Source: Mxb001 sp046046455 (GTDB taxonomy: Bacteria > Actinomycetota > Actinomycetes > S36-B12). From it: a stretch of 64,000 bases of DNA. How positions within the stretch are numbered: the stretch's first letter is position 1; the number at the start of each line of letters is the position of its first letter. The stretch lies in the NCBI GenBank assembly GCA_046046455.1, contig JBJOJS010000116.1:1-64000 (forward strand). Reading direction: 5' to 3'. The notes under the pieces were generated by a model. That model did no database searches, was not told the DNA's origin, and worked only from the letters and a program-made list of their open reading frames with translations. Below are positions 35,970-44,467 of this stretch, piece by piece. The position numbers and the translations under genes were made by a program.

Positions 35970-37091
35970 GTGAAGCGGGGAATCGTGCAGGCGGTCATCG
36001 CCGCCGCTCTCGCAACGGGCGCCCTTCTCGCATCCACCGGATCCGCTCACGCCGAAGTCACGGAGTTGTGCCGCTTCGATGGCGAGAGGCTTCCCGAGAT
36101 CAGCGGACTCGCCTACTCGACCCTCCACGAGGGGATCGTGTGGGCGCACAACGACTCGGGAGGAGGTGCGCGCCTCTACGCCATCGATATCGACGATTGC
36201 GCGATTCGTGCCGTACTCCGCGTCAAGGGCATCAAGGCGAGCGATCCGGAAGCCATCGCATCCGGAGCCGGTCCCACAGGGGCACCTGCGCTGTGGTGGG
36301 GGGATATCGGTGACAACACGTCGCAGCGCCGCTTCGTCGAGATCCACCAGATCCCCGAGCCCGCGACCCTAGGCAGCGCAAGCGTGACCCCCCAGACCTA
36401 TCGCGTGCGCCTCGACGACCGCCAGGACTCCGAGGCTCTACTCGCCGACGGCGATCGGCTGTGGCTCATCGGCAAGGGACTGCTCGGCGGCAACGTGTGG
36501 CGCCTTCCCCAGCCTCTGAGACCCGACAGGATCGCGCGAGCGCGCGTGGTGGGCACCGAGGAGGCACTGGTCACTGACGCAGCGATGCGTCCCGGCGGCG
36601 GCTACGCCGTACGCGACTACTCGGAAGTCCGCATCTACTCCGGGCTGCCGCCGGGAGACCTCGTGTCACGGATGCCACTGCCGGAGCAAGTGCAGGGCGA
36701 GGCCATGACGTGGACGCCCGACGGGACAGCGCTCATCATCGCGAGCGAGGGAGATGATCGGCTCCTCCGCGTGCCCGTGGACGCACCCGTCGAGGGTCCA
36801 GTTGGGGACCAGGGCGCCGCCACGCCTGCCGCACCGGCGACACCTCCGACGCCCACGCCCTCCGCACCCACTGGCTCGGCGAGTCCGACGCCGGTGCCCA
36901 CGACCCCAGTGCCCACGACCCCAGTGCCCACGACGCCGGGCGATGCGTCACCCAGCCCGGTGGCCGCGGCACTCGAGCCTGTCGATCGCGTAGGCAGCTT
37001 GGCCGTGCTCGCACTCGTCATCGGTGCCGGCGTCTTCATCGTCTCAGCGGCCGCTGTCGCTGTTGTCGCTCGCGTGCGCTCCCGGCACTAG
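35970..37091 (+). CDS. secreted, C-terminally anchored surface protein with beta-propeller-like domain
   Basis: A 373-residue protein. A signal peptide (residues 1-29, ending SAHA) is followed by about 240 residues with repeated strands (SGLAYSTLHEGIVWAHNDSGG, ALWWGDIGDNTSQR, GEAMTWTPDGTALIIASEGDD) that resemble a beta-propeller or phytase-like fold. A Pro/Thr-rich stalk then contains three VPTTP repeats, and a C-terminal transmembrane helix (about 345-368) ends RVRSRH. No catalytic residues are identifiable. Start GTG 35970. It interrupts the Tad locus, lying opposite in strand between pilin and tadC, so a pilus-related surface role is possible but unproven. Confidence 0.75.
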   Translation: MKRGIVQAVIAAALATGALLASTGSAHAEVTELCRFDGERLPEISGLAYSTLHEGIVWAHNDSGGGARLYAIDIDDCAIRAVLRVKGIKASDPEAIASGAGPTGAPALWWGDIGDNTSQRRFVEIHQIPEPATLGSASVTPQTYRVRLDDRQDSEALLADGDRLWLIGKGLLGGNVWRLPQPLRPDRIARARVVGTEEALVTDAAMRPGGGYAVRDYSEVRIYSGLPPGDLVSRMPLPEQVQGEAMTWTPDGTALIIASEGDDRLLRVPVDAPVEGPVGDQGAATPAAPATPPTPTPSAPTGSASPTPVPTTPVPTTPVPTTPGDASPSPVAAALEPVDRVGSLAVLALVIGAGVFIVSAAAVAVVARVRSRH

Positions 37092-37101
37092 CGCGGGCCC
37101 A

Positions 37102-37791
37102 TTACTGCAGGAGCGGCAGCGCCAGGCTCGCAACGACGGGCACGATGCCGATGAGCAGGAACGCGGGGAGGAAGCATGCTGCCAGCGGCGCGACCGATCT
37201 CACACCGGACGCACGCGCCGTCGCCTCCGCGCGGGCACGCGCCTCATCGCGTTGGTCATCGGCCACGGCGGCCAGCAGCACAGCCAGGGGTGCACCGGTC
37301 TCGGCGGATCGGGCCGCGGCGCGGGCAAGTGGTCGCAGTGGTGGATCGACGCCCAGGGCGGACCATGCATGCGCGGGATCAGCGCCGAGGTCGAGAGCGC
37401 CCGTAAGTCTCGACAACGGCGAAGCGATGGGCTCGCCCAGGGCATGCCCCACCGCGCGCGCCGCCGACATCGGAGTGGCACCCGAGGCGAGGCAGGCAGC
37501 GAGCAGGTCGGCGGCCAGGGGAGCCTGGCGTTCGAGTGCCTGCCGGCGAAGGCGCTGGGCCCGTGACTCCAGGCGGCCAAGGAGGCGCGGAGCGGCGAGA
37601 GCGACGAGGATGCCCGCGGCGATGCCGACCATGCCGCCGACAACGATCGCAACGGCGACACCCAGGGCCGCACCGACCATCACGAGTGCCACCGAACGCG
37701 GGAGCCGAGACGTGGCATGGCGATGTCTGCGGGCGGGTCGCACCGCGAGCCACGCGGCGAGACCTGCTGCGACGGCGGACAGGAGGATCAC
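37102..37791 (-). CDS. tadC: Tad pilus inner-membrane protein, TadC type
   Basis: A 229-residue type II secretion F-domain protein. An N-terminal membrane segment (ILLSAVAAGLAAWLAV), two helices around residues 45-75, a cytoplasmic domain (RQALERQAPLAADLLAACLASG, then PLSRLTGALDLGADPAHAW) and a last membrane helix (VAPLAACFLPAFLLIGIVPVVASL). GTG 37791 overlaps the tadB stop (GTGA); an upstream open extension overlaps tadB and is unlikely. It works with TadB as the inner-membrane platform for pilus assembly. Confidence 0.87.
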   Translation of the reverse strand: MILLSAVAAGLAAWLAVRPARRHRHATSRLPRSVALVMVGAALGVAVAIVVGGMVGIAAGILVALAAPRLLGRLESRAQRLRRQALERQAPLAADLLAACLASGATPMSAARAVGHALGEPIASPLSRLTGALDLGADPAHAWSALGVDPPLRPLARAAARSAETGAPLAVLLAAVADDQRDEARARAEATARASGVRSVAPLAACFLPAFLLIGIVPVVASLALPLLQ

Positions 37792-38468
37792 AGGAGGTGC
37801 TCCGTGCGCGTGACGATGCGCGATGCCCACGTGAGACCGGCAGCGACGAGCAAGAGCCCCAGCACCAGGCAGGCGAGGCCCAGACCGGTGCCCAGCAACC
37901 AGCCGAGGGGGTCGCCACCCACGGCGATGCCGAGGAGCAGCCCCAGCGCCGGGAGGAGAGCGAGCATGCGCGCGGTCGCCCTCGGCGCCGCGAGGTGCGC
38001 CTCGAGCTGACGGCGCACCTCCTCAGCGCGACGGTCCTGCGTCACCAGCCGATCGAGGGAGTCCGCCAGGCCGGCGCCCTGCGTTGACGCGACACTCCAG
38101 CAGGCCGCAGCGGATGCGAGAAGGGGTTGGGACGACCCTCGCGCATCGTCACGCAGGGCATCGGCGACGTCGCCTCCCCACCGCGTCGCCGCCAGGGTGC
38201 GCGGGGCGATCGTGCCGTCGCGATCGGCGAGGGCACGGGCCAGGGCTCGATCCGGAGGTTGACCCGCACGGATGTCGGCGACGACCTCGGCCAGGGTGTC
38301 GCGCAGCTCTCCGCGCACGCGCGTGCGGCGGCGCCGAGAGAAGAGTCGATGGCGTAGCGCCGAGATCAGCGTGGGTGCCAGCTCTCGCAGTGCCGAATGA
38401 CGGCGTGGTGGACGAACCGTCAGGAAAGCCGCCAGAGCGGCCAGGCATGCCGCGACGATCACGACCAC
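37788..38468 (-). CDS. tadB: Tad pilus inner-membrane protein, TadB type
   Basis: A 226-residue F-domain protein with an N-terminal hydrophobic helix, a cytoplasmic domain (LAEVVADIRAGQPPDRALARALA and CWSVASTQGAGLADSLDRLVTQDRRAEEVRRQL) and two C-terminal membrane helices with GIAVGGDPLGWLLGTGLG between them, which is the TadB arrangement. It starts at GTG 38468, overlapping tadA by ten bases, and is coupled to tadC by GTGA. Length is shorter than proteobacterial TadB, as is usual in actinobacteria. Confidence 0.87.
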   Translation of the reverse strand: MVVIVAACLAALAAFLTVRPPRRHSALRELAPTLISALRHRLFSRRRRTRVRGELRDTLAEVVADIRAGQPPDRALARALADRDGTIAPRTLAATRWGGDVADALRDDARGSSQPLLASAAACWSVASTQGAGLADSLDRLVTQDRRAEEVRRQLEAHLAAPRATARMLALLPALGLLLGIAVGGDPLGWLLGTGLGLACLVLGLLLVAAGLTWASRIVTRTEHLL

Positions 38469-39625
38469 GACGGCACCTCAACGCCCGAGACACGGATGAG
38501 CTCGGCGAGCATGCTCGCTCCCTCAGCCGCCACGAGCCGGTCATCGCGTCGCACGAGAGCGGGCACCGTGACCGCCCGGCTCGATGGCGACGCATGCACG
38601 ACATGGATCTCGCTCACCACGCGCGGCGAGCGCTGCAGGTGGATCACGGCATGGACCCCCGCCGCGATGAGGGCGTGCACGGCATCGCGCGGCAGTCCGG
38701 CCATGAGTCCCAGGGCCTCAAGGCGCGCGGGTACGTCGGACGGCGAATTAGCGTGGACCGTGCCGCAGCCACCCTCATGGCCCGTGTTCATCGCGGCGAG
38801 GAGATCAACGACCTCGGCTCCACGCACCTCACCGACCACCAGGCGGTCGGGGCGCATGCGCAGGGCCTGACGGACCAGGTCGCGAAGGGTGACCTGGCCC
38901 GCACCCTCAAGGTTGGCCGGACGTGCCTCCAGGCGAACCACGTGCGGATGACGCGGCCTCAACTCGGCCGAGTCCTCGACGAGCAGGATGCGCTGAGCCG
39001 GGTCGACGATCTCCAACAGCGTGGCGAGGAGGGTCGTCTTGCCCGACCCGGTGCCGCCGCTCACGAGGAAGGCGAGGCGGGCATCGATCATGGCGCGGAG
39101 CCACAGTGCGCCGCACGCGTCGATCGTCCCGAGCCGGACGAGATCATCGAGGCCGAATCCGCCGCGATGGGGGATGCGCAGAGAGACGAGTGCGCAGTCG
39201 GAGGCGATCGGAGGAATCACCGCGTGCACGCGCGTGCCATCCGCGAGGCGGGCATCGACATAGGGTGACGCTTCATCGAGGCGTCGCCCGGCAAGAGAGG
39301 CAAGACGCTGCGCGAGGCGCATGACGGCGCCTGCATCCGCGAAGGTGACGGCGACTCGCTCGAGACCGCGCCCTCGATCGATCCAGACATCACTCGGACC
39401 ATTGACGAGGACATCCGTGACGTGCTGATCGAGGAGGAGGGGCTGAAGGGGCCCGAGGCCGCCCATGTCGTCGCGCAGGGAGCCGACGAGCTCGAGGAGC
39501 GATTCGTCCCCGAGCACAACGCCCTGATCGCGCAGGGCTGCGGCGACGCGGGCGGAGTCGGGGACGCGGGTGACGCCTTCGTCCACGAGCCTGCGCCGGA
39601 CACGCTCGACGAGCGCGGCACTCAT
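38459..39625 (-). CDS. tadA: Tad pilus assembly ATPase, TadA/CpaF type
   Basis: A 388-residue secretion ATPase. The N-terminal helical domain holds LGPLQPLLLDQHVTDVLVNG. Walker A SGGTGSGKTT is near residue 184. Asp-box/Walker B elements are LVEDSAELR and RPDRLVVGEVRGAEV, with the conserved GHEGGCGTVHANS and R-residue block. It powers pilin polymerisation. ATG 39625 overlaps the ssd stop (ATGA). It is followed by tadB at a ten-base overlap. Confidence 0.93.
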   Translation of the reverse strand: MSAALVERVRRRLVDEGVTRVPDSARVAAALRDQGVVLGDESLLELVGSLRDDMGGLGPLQPLLLDQHVTDVLVNGPSDVWIDRGRGLERVAVTFADAGAVMRLAQRLASLAGRRLDEASPYVDARLADGTRVHAVIPPIASDCALVSLRIPHRGGFGLDDLVRLGTIDACGALWLRAMIDARLAFLVSGGTGSGKTTLLATLLEIVDPAQRILLVEDSAELRPRHPHVVRLEARPANLEGAGQVTLRDLVRQALRMRPDRLVVGEVRGAEVVDLLAAMNTGHEGGCGTVHANSPSDVPARLEALGLMAGLPRDAVHALIAAGVHAVIHLQRSPRVVSEIHVVHASPSSRAVTVPALVRRDDRLVAAEGASMLAELIRVSGVEVPSWS

Positions 39626-40659
39626 GCCAGCACTCCTGGGGCCAGGGCGCCAAGGATCTCGCGGGCGCATCGTCGCGCCGTCGAGCGCGGAGTGAGGTAG
39701 GCGTGATCACCCGGGGCGAGCACCCTCTCGTGGCGGAACGCCGCGAGCACGGGCACCTGCCACTCCGTCTCCTCTGCAGAGCACCAGACTCCGGAGTCGC
39801 GAGGACCGGTGCGAGCGACGACGGCCACCCGCGTGCATACCTCTTGGATGCCGTCGATGATCGCGGGGACTCGGGCTGCGCTGGCCGGATGAGGACCGAC
39901 GACGACAAGGACCGCGTCACTCCGGGACCATGCCATCCGCGTCGGCTCGCTGTCGCATCGTGGCGTATCGACGATGGTGCAGGCGAAGCCGCGCGCGGCC
40001 GACTCGAGGACCGAGCCGAGCGCATCACCGTGGACGGCGTAGCGGGTGCCGGGTGTCCCGGTCAGCACGTGAACGCCGTGAACGCTCGGCAATGCACTAC
40101 GCAGAGAGCCCGGCGGTATCCGACCGCGAGTATCGGCGAGGTCAGGCCAGCGCACACCTCCGTCGACGGGGATCGCGGGGCCATAGGGATCGATGTCGAC
40201 GAGGAGTCCGCGTGCCTCGCGCGCCAGGATCGCCGCGAGGGTCGAGGCTCCTGCTCCTCCCACGGCGGCGACACAGGAGATCACCGGTCCACCCACGAGC
40301 GATGCGTCACCGGACTCGGCGAGCCGGTCCACGACCCACCTGCCCGCGTCAGGCAGTTCGGCAACGTGCTCGGCTCCGAGGGCAACCGCACCCTGCCAGG
40401 TAGACGCGGGAGTGGGGCCAGCCATGCCATGCGAGCCACGACGTACGACGACCACGCAGTCGCGGCGCGGGAGGGCACGCGACGTGGCCGCGGCCAGGAC
40501 GTCGTCGCCCACGAAGACCAGGGGTGCACGCGACCATGCTGATGCACTGGGCTCGCCCTGGACCGTCATCTCGACGCCGGCCGCGGCGGCAAGCCGCACC
40601 ACATCGTCGAGGAGAAGCGGATCTGAGGTGATGAGCAAGGGTCGGGGATTCTCGGTCAT
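39622..40659 (-). CDS. CpaE/Ssd-like septum-site-determining P-loop protein
   Basis: A 345-residue protein. The N-terminal half resembles a receiver-like domain (LLITSDPLLLDDVVRLA). A deviant Walker A (VGGAGASTLAAIL; ParA/MinD-type without the usual Lys doublet) is near residue 133. LLVDIDPYG is the following acid-bearing segment. This is the CpaE or Ssd type found at the head of actinobacterial Tad operons (Rv3660c position). It probably helps place the pilus or affects septation. Start ATG 40659; first gene of ssd-tadA-tadB-tadC. Confidence 0.85.
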   Translation of the reverse strand: MTENPRPLLITSDPLLLDDVVRLAAAAGVEMTVQGEPSASAWSRAPLVFVGDDVLAAATSRALPRRDCVVVVRRGSHGMAGPTPASTWQGAVALGAEHVAELPDAGRWVVDRLAESGDASLVGGPVISCVAAVGGAGASTLAAILAREARGLLVDIDPYGPAIPVDGGVRWPDLADTRGRIPPGSLRSALPSVHGVHVLTGTPGTRYAVHGDALGSVLESAARGFACTIVDTPRCDSEPTRMAWSRSDAVLVVVGPHPASAARVPAIIDGIQEVCTRVAVVARTGPRDSGVWCSAEETEWQVPVLAAFRHERVLAPGDHAYLTPRSTARRCAREILGALAPGVLA

Positions 40660-40767
40660 CCCGGCAGCGTCATCCGACGCCGCGGGCTCGTCACGAACGC
40701 GAGCCAGGCTGGGGATAACGGCGCCGCAAGCGCCCTGTGGACACGTGGGGAGGGGTACCGTGCCCCT

Positions 40768-41559
40768 GTGACGCGCTCCGCGGCGTTCTTCGACCTGGAC
40801 AAGACGATCCTCGCGACGTCCAGTGCGCTCGCCTTCACCCGGCCGTTCTATCGGGGTGGGCTCATCGGCCGCAGCGATGTCATCCGCAGTGCATATGCAC
40901 AGTTCATCTTCCTGGCCTCAGGGGCCGATCACGATCAGATGGAGACGATGCGGCGCTACATGTCAGCCCTCGTGACGGGATGGGATGTCGCGAAGGTGCG
41001 GGAGATCGTGGCGGAGACGATCGATGAGATCATCGACCCCGCCATCTACGACGAGGCGCTCGTCCTTATCGAAGAGCACCGCGCCGCCGGTCGGGACATC
41101 GTCATCATCTCGTCCTCCGGCACGGAGGTCGTCGAGCCGATCGGTGAGCGACTCGGCGTCGACGTCGCTGTGGGCACGCAGTTGGTCGTCGAGGATGGCC
41201 GCTACACCGGCGAGATCCTTTTCTACGCATACGGCGAGGGAAAGGCGCAGGCGATGAGGGATCTGGCTACCGAACGCGGATATGACCTGACGGAGTCCTA
41301 CGCCTACACCGACTCGGTCACCGACCTGCCCATGCTCGATACCGTCGGCCATCCGACCGCCGTCAATCCCGATGCGGAGTTGCGTCGCATCGCCGCCGCG
41401 CGCGAATGGCCGATTCTCGACTTCGCGCGTCCTGTCTCGATGCGCAGCCGACTCCCCATCGAGAAGCGCCAGGCGGTTGCCGCAGGAGCGGCGGCAGCGG
41501 CCGTGAGCGCCGTCGCACTCGGGCTCGCGTGGTACGCACGCCACCGCAGGATCGCCTGA
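40768..41559 (+). CDS. HAD-IB family phosphatase with C-terminal membrane segment
   Basis: A 263-residue HAD hydrolase (SerB-like subfamily IB). Motif I FFDLDKTIL is near residue 7, motif II is IISSSGTE, and motif IV reads YTDSVTDLPML, where the acidic residues bind Mg. Lys in the motif III region is in YGEGKAQAM. A hydrophobic segment (AAGAAAAAVSAVALGLAWYA) near the C terminus predicts membrane tethering. GTG 40768 start. It is the first of an operon with the FUSC-like gene (TGATG overlap). The position matches Rv3661 next to the Tad locus. Substrate unknown; phosphoserine is possible but not shown. Confidence 0.87.
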   Translation: MTRSAAFFDLDKTILATSSALAFTRPFYRGGLIGRSDVIRSAYAQFIFLASGADHDQMETMRRYMSALVTGWDVAKVREIVAETIDEIIDPAIYDEALVLIEEHRAAGRDIVIISSSGTEVVEPIGERLGVDVAVGTQLVVEDGRYTGEILFYAYGEGKAQAMRDLATERGYDLTESYAYTDSVTDLPMLDTVGHPTAVNPDAELRRIAAAREWPILDFARPVSMRSRLPIEKRQAVAAGAAAAAVSAVALGLAWYARHRRIA

Positions 41560-42542
41560 TGGCCAAGGCCACGCGCAGTCAGCGCATCCTGCTCATCGGG
41601 CTGCTCACCATCGCACTGATGGCACCCCCCGTCCTGCTCGGCATCAGCGGACAGTTCGGCCTCGCGTCGGTCTTCGTCTACGGCGGGGTCATCGCCATCA
41701 TCGCGGTGTTCTACGACATGCGCCTCGCCGTGATCGTCTCCGTCCTGGCCGGAATCGCGGGGGCCATCGCGATCCTCCTGAACCCGTACCCTCTCGCAGG
41801 CGCTGCGTTCTTCGGGATCCTCACCGGCGTGTGCGCGCTGACCGCCAAGCGCGGCATCCACAGTCCGGTGCTCATGGTCCCGGTCTTCGTGAGTTTCCTG
41901 CTCGTCGCACCTCCATCGGTGCCACCGCTGTCGACGGTGCCCGCAGCACTCATGTGCGGAGCCGTCTTGCTGCTCGGTGGGCTCTGGGCCACGGGAAGCG
42001 CACGTGTACTGCTGGGTCGCCCGGCTTCCGAGATCGCGCGCAAGGAGTTGGACACACCCGCTGCCGCCATCTACGGGGTGACGATGGGAGTGATCCTGGG
42101 CGTCGCCGCCTGGGGTGTCCTCACCTACGCGAAGTACCACGAGGGCGCATGGCTCCTGCTGACCCTCATCATCCTTCTGCAGCCGAGCCCACACGACACC
42201 TTCACCAAGTCCCTTCAGCGACTCGGTGGCACGCTGGCCGGCTGTCTCATCGCGCTCGCGCTCATCCTGATCAATGTCGAGACGACCCTCGCTCTGGTCA
42301 TCGGAGGTGTCCTCATCTTCGGAGCACTGACTCTGCGCTACGCCCTCAAGCGTCCCTACTGGGAGTACGTCACCGTCCTCACCCCCGCGGTGATCCTGCT
42401 GAGTTCAACCGGCGCGGATCGCATCCGCGTGGCCGAGGATCGTGCCGCCTTCACACTCATCGCCACAACCGTGGCGCTCATCGTCGCCGTGGCGGTCAAG
42501 GCAGTCCTCGTCCGAAGGGCGCACCACAGGGAATCGACCTAG
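41559..42542 (+). CDS. FUSC-like membrane protein
   Basis: A 327-residue protein with about eight membrane helices in two groups, separated by a polar region (RVLLGRPASEIARKELDTPAA). The second group holds SLQRLGGTLAGCLIALALI, a block typical of the fusaric-acid-resistance (FUSC) superfamily. FUSC proteins form efflux-type channels, but this short version lacks the large C-terminal part. ATG 41559 overlaps the preceding stop (TGATG). The next gene follows in nine bases. Confidence 0.72.
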   Translation: MAKATRSQRILLIGLLTIALMAPPVLLGISGQFGLASVFVYGGVIAIIAVFYDMRLAVIVSVLAGIAGAIAILLNPYPLAGAAFFGILTGVCALTAKRGIHSPVLMVPVFVSFLLVAPPSVPPLSTVPAALMCGAVLLLGGLWATGSARVLLGRPASEIARKELDTPAAAIYGVTMGVILGVAAWGVLTYAKYHEGAWLLLTLIILLQPSPHDTFTKSLQRLGGTLAGCLIALALILINVETTLALVIGGVLIFGALTLRYALKRPYWEYVTVLTPAVILLSSTGADRIRVAEDRAAFTLIATTVALIVAVAVKAVLVRRAHHREST

Positions 42543-42551
42543 CCTGCGCCT

Positions 42552-43487
42552 ATGGAGTCCGCGGGCGAAGTGCTCGACCATGGTCACGCGCGCGAGCCCC
42601 GGGGGCGCGCACTGGGCATCGTGGCGACAGCAGTGCTCGCTGGCGGCCTTGCTCTCGCGGCAATCGTCGCGGGCATGACGTGGTGGTCGGCACGACCGCC
42701 CACCTCGGAGCGACTCGAGATCGTGGACGCCACACTGCTCGCGGAGGCACCCGTGACTGTCGTGGCCCAGCCTCCCGTGGGCGCTCTCGCAACACCCGCC
42801 GGCGCTTCGCTACCCGGCGTCACCATGCGTCTCACTGTCGGAGGCGAGCCGGGCGACAGCGTGGATGTCACGACCTCACTGACGGACTCCCTCGTCTACG
42901 TGAAGCCGCAGCCCGCGGTCACCATTCCCTCCGGGGCCTACGCCGAGATCGATGTCACGGTCGCTCCGGTCGACTGCGCACTCGCGCGCGAGGGCACGGA
43001 TCTCGATGAGGCCGGCTATCGCTGGCGCAGGCCGTTCGGCATCGAGATCATCACCACGGACGCAGGCACGCCGGTGCCCATGAGCGAGGCAGCCCAGTCT
43101 TCGCTGCGCGAGGCGCTCACGCAGGCGTGCGACCAGGCAGGCTCTCCACCGACGCTGACCGTCACTGCTGCGCGCAGGGGAGGGGAGCCCCCCCTCGAGA
43201 CCGTCGGGATCGTGGTCGATGTCGAGGGTGTCTCGGCCGATCGCCTCGTGCTCACACCACTCGACGGGCCAGGGCTGCGCGGACTCGGGGCCGCCGACAG
43301 GCGCACGAGCGCAGGTATCCCGCTCCTGTGGCTGGTGTCCCCTCGGGCCGAGCACAACGAGGACGTGTCCACGGCGTACACGCAGGTCTTCGTTATCCGC
43401 GGCGGTACGGCGTACCCCTGGATCATCGGCACTCCCCTCACCGATGACCTGCCCGAGATGACGCCGCTCACGACATCGATCCGGTAG
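42552..43487 (+). CDS. membrane-anchored secreted protein, first of two tandem paralogs
   Basis: A 311-residue protein: short cytoplasmic N terminus, one transmembrane helix (about 21-42, LGIVATAVLAGGLALAAIVAGMTWW), then a beta-rich extracytoplasmic domain. Landmarks: VAPVDCALAREG, AGTPVPMSEAAQSSLREAL, DRLVLTPLDGPGLRG, LLWLVSPRAE and GTAYPWIIG. No enzymatic motif is visible; the two conserved Cys (near residues 138 and 196) may pair. It belongs to the FUSC operon by spacing. The same landmarks recur in the next gene. Family not recognised. Confidence 0.75.
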   Translation: MESAGEVLDHGHAREPRGRALGIVATAVLAGGLALAAIVAGMTWWSARPPTSERLEIVDATLLAEAPVTVVAQPPVGALATPAGASLPGVTMRLTVGGEPGDSVDVTTSLTDSLVYVKPQPAVTIPSGAYAEIDVTVAPVDCALAREGTDLDEAGYRWRRPFGIEIITTDAGTPVPMSEAAQSSLREALTQACDQAGSPPTLTVTAARRGGEPPLETVGIVVDVEGVSADRLVLTPLDGPGLRGLGAADRRTSAGIPLLWLVSPRAEHNEDVSTAYTQVFVIRGGTAYPWIIGTPLTDDLPEMTPLTTSIR

Positions 43488-43494
43488 CTGCGCC

Positions 43495-44427
43495 GTGGAC
43501 GTCCTCGAAGCAGGCTCCCCGGCGCCAGGATCTGGGGATACGCCGCGCCGCATCGTGCGACTGCTCGCAGCGCTCGCCGTCGTCACACTCGCCGGCGCGA
43601 TGATCGTCGCGGCCACGCGATGGTGGACCGACGAGTCCACGGGGTCGGATCGCCTCGAGATCACCGGCCTCGAGCCAATCGGCCCCTTCGCGGTCAGCGG
43701 CGATGATCTACCCGAAGGCTGGCCCGCGGGCATCGTCTCCCCTGCTCTTCTGCTGCGCGCTGACGTCAACGGCGACCCACGTCGCGTCTCAGCCGTGCAG
43801 CCAGTAGGCGAGTCCACTGCCTACGCCGCCACGGGTGTGCAAGAGGCCGTGATCCCCGCGGATGGGCGCATCGAAATCGACCTCGTGGTGACACCGGCGG
43901 ACTGCGGCGTCGCGCACACCGCCGACCTCGAGGGACCCCTTGTCGACGCTGCGGGAATGCCGGTCCCCATGTCCTCTGCCGCATCAGAGGCACTCGCACA
44001 CGCACTGGAGTCGCTCTGCGACACAGGAGGTTCGGCACCCGTCATCTCCACGGCGGGAGCCCGCATCGATGTGTTCTTCCGCGACCGCACCCTCGTCATG
44101 CGGATGCGTGTGCCTACCACCGCGGACCGAGTGGTGCTTCAGCCACTCGAGTCGACGGGCTTCCGGGGATCTCGCGATGCGGAGGCGACAATCGAAGGCG
44201 GCATGGCGACGGCGCGCCTGCGCTGGCTCGTCTCCCCCGCAGAGGCAGCGGGCCTTGGGTCGCCCCGGGTGGGCGTACGGGCATTCACGATGGTCGGGGG
44301 CCGGGCGTACCCGTGGGTCCTTGACCTTCGCGTCCCCGACGTCCGTGTCGTGGCATCCCCGCCACGCAATGACGGCGTGGACCTCGCCGAGGTAGCACCG
44401 CGGCCCACGGGTGACGTCACGCGGTGA
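43495..44427 (+). CDS. membrane-anchored secreted protein, second of two tandem paralogs
   Basis: A 310-residue paralog of the preceding gene, starting at GTG 43495 seven bases after its stop. It has the same plan: one TM helix (about 21-42, ending ATRWW) and a secreted domain with VTPADCGVAHTA, AGMPVPMSSAASEALAHALESLC, DRVVLQPLESTGFRG, RLRWLVSPAEAA and GRAYPWVLDL. Identity to the first copy looks low outside these landmarks, so the duplication is old. Function unknown. 17-bp direct repeats begin at its stop codon (44424-44467). Confidence 0.75.
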   Translation: MDVLEAGSPAPGSGDTPRRIVRLLAALAVVTLAGAMIVAATRWWTDESTGSDRLEITGLEPIGPFAVSGDDLPEGWPAGIVSPALLLRADVNGDPRRVSAVQPVGESTAYAATGVQEAVIPADGRIEIDLVVTPADCGVAHTADLEGPLVDAAGMPVPMSSAASEALAHALESLCDTGGSAPVISTAGARIDVFFRDRTLVMRMRVPTTADRVVLQPLESTGFRGSRDAEATIEGGMATARLRWLVSPAEAAGLGSPRVGVRAFTMVGGRAYPWVLDLRVPDVRVVASPPRNDGVDLAEVAPRPTGDVTR

Positions 44428-44467
44428 TGTCAGCGGTGCGATGTCACGGAGTGATGTCAGCGGTGCG
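44424..44467. repeat. 17-bp direct repeats at the end of the paralog pair
   Basis: GTGATGTCAGCGGTGCG occurs at 44424-44440 and 44451-44467, and shorter relatives (GTGACGTCAC at 44411-44420, GATGTCAC at 44440-44447) surround them. The block spans the stop codons of two convergent genes, so it could act in termination or be a small expansion. Confidence 0.8.
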
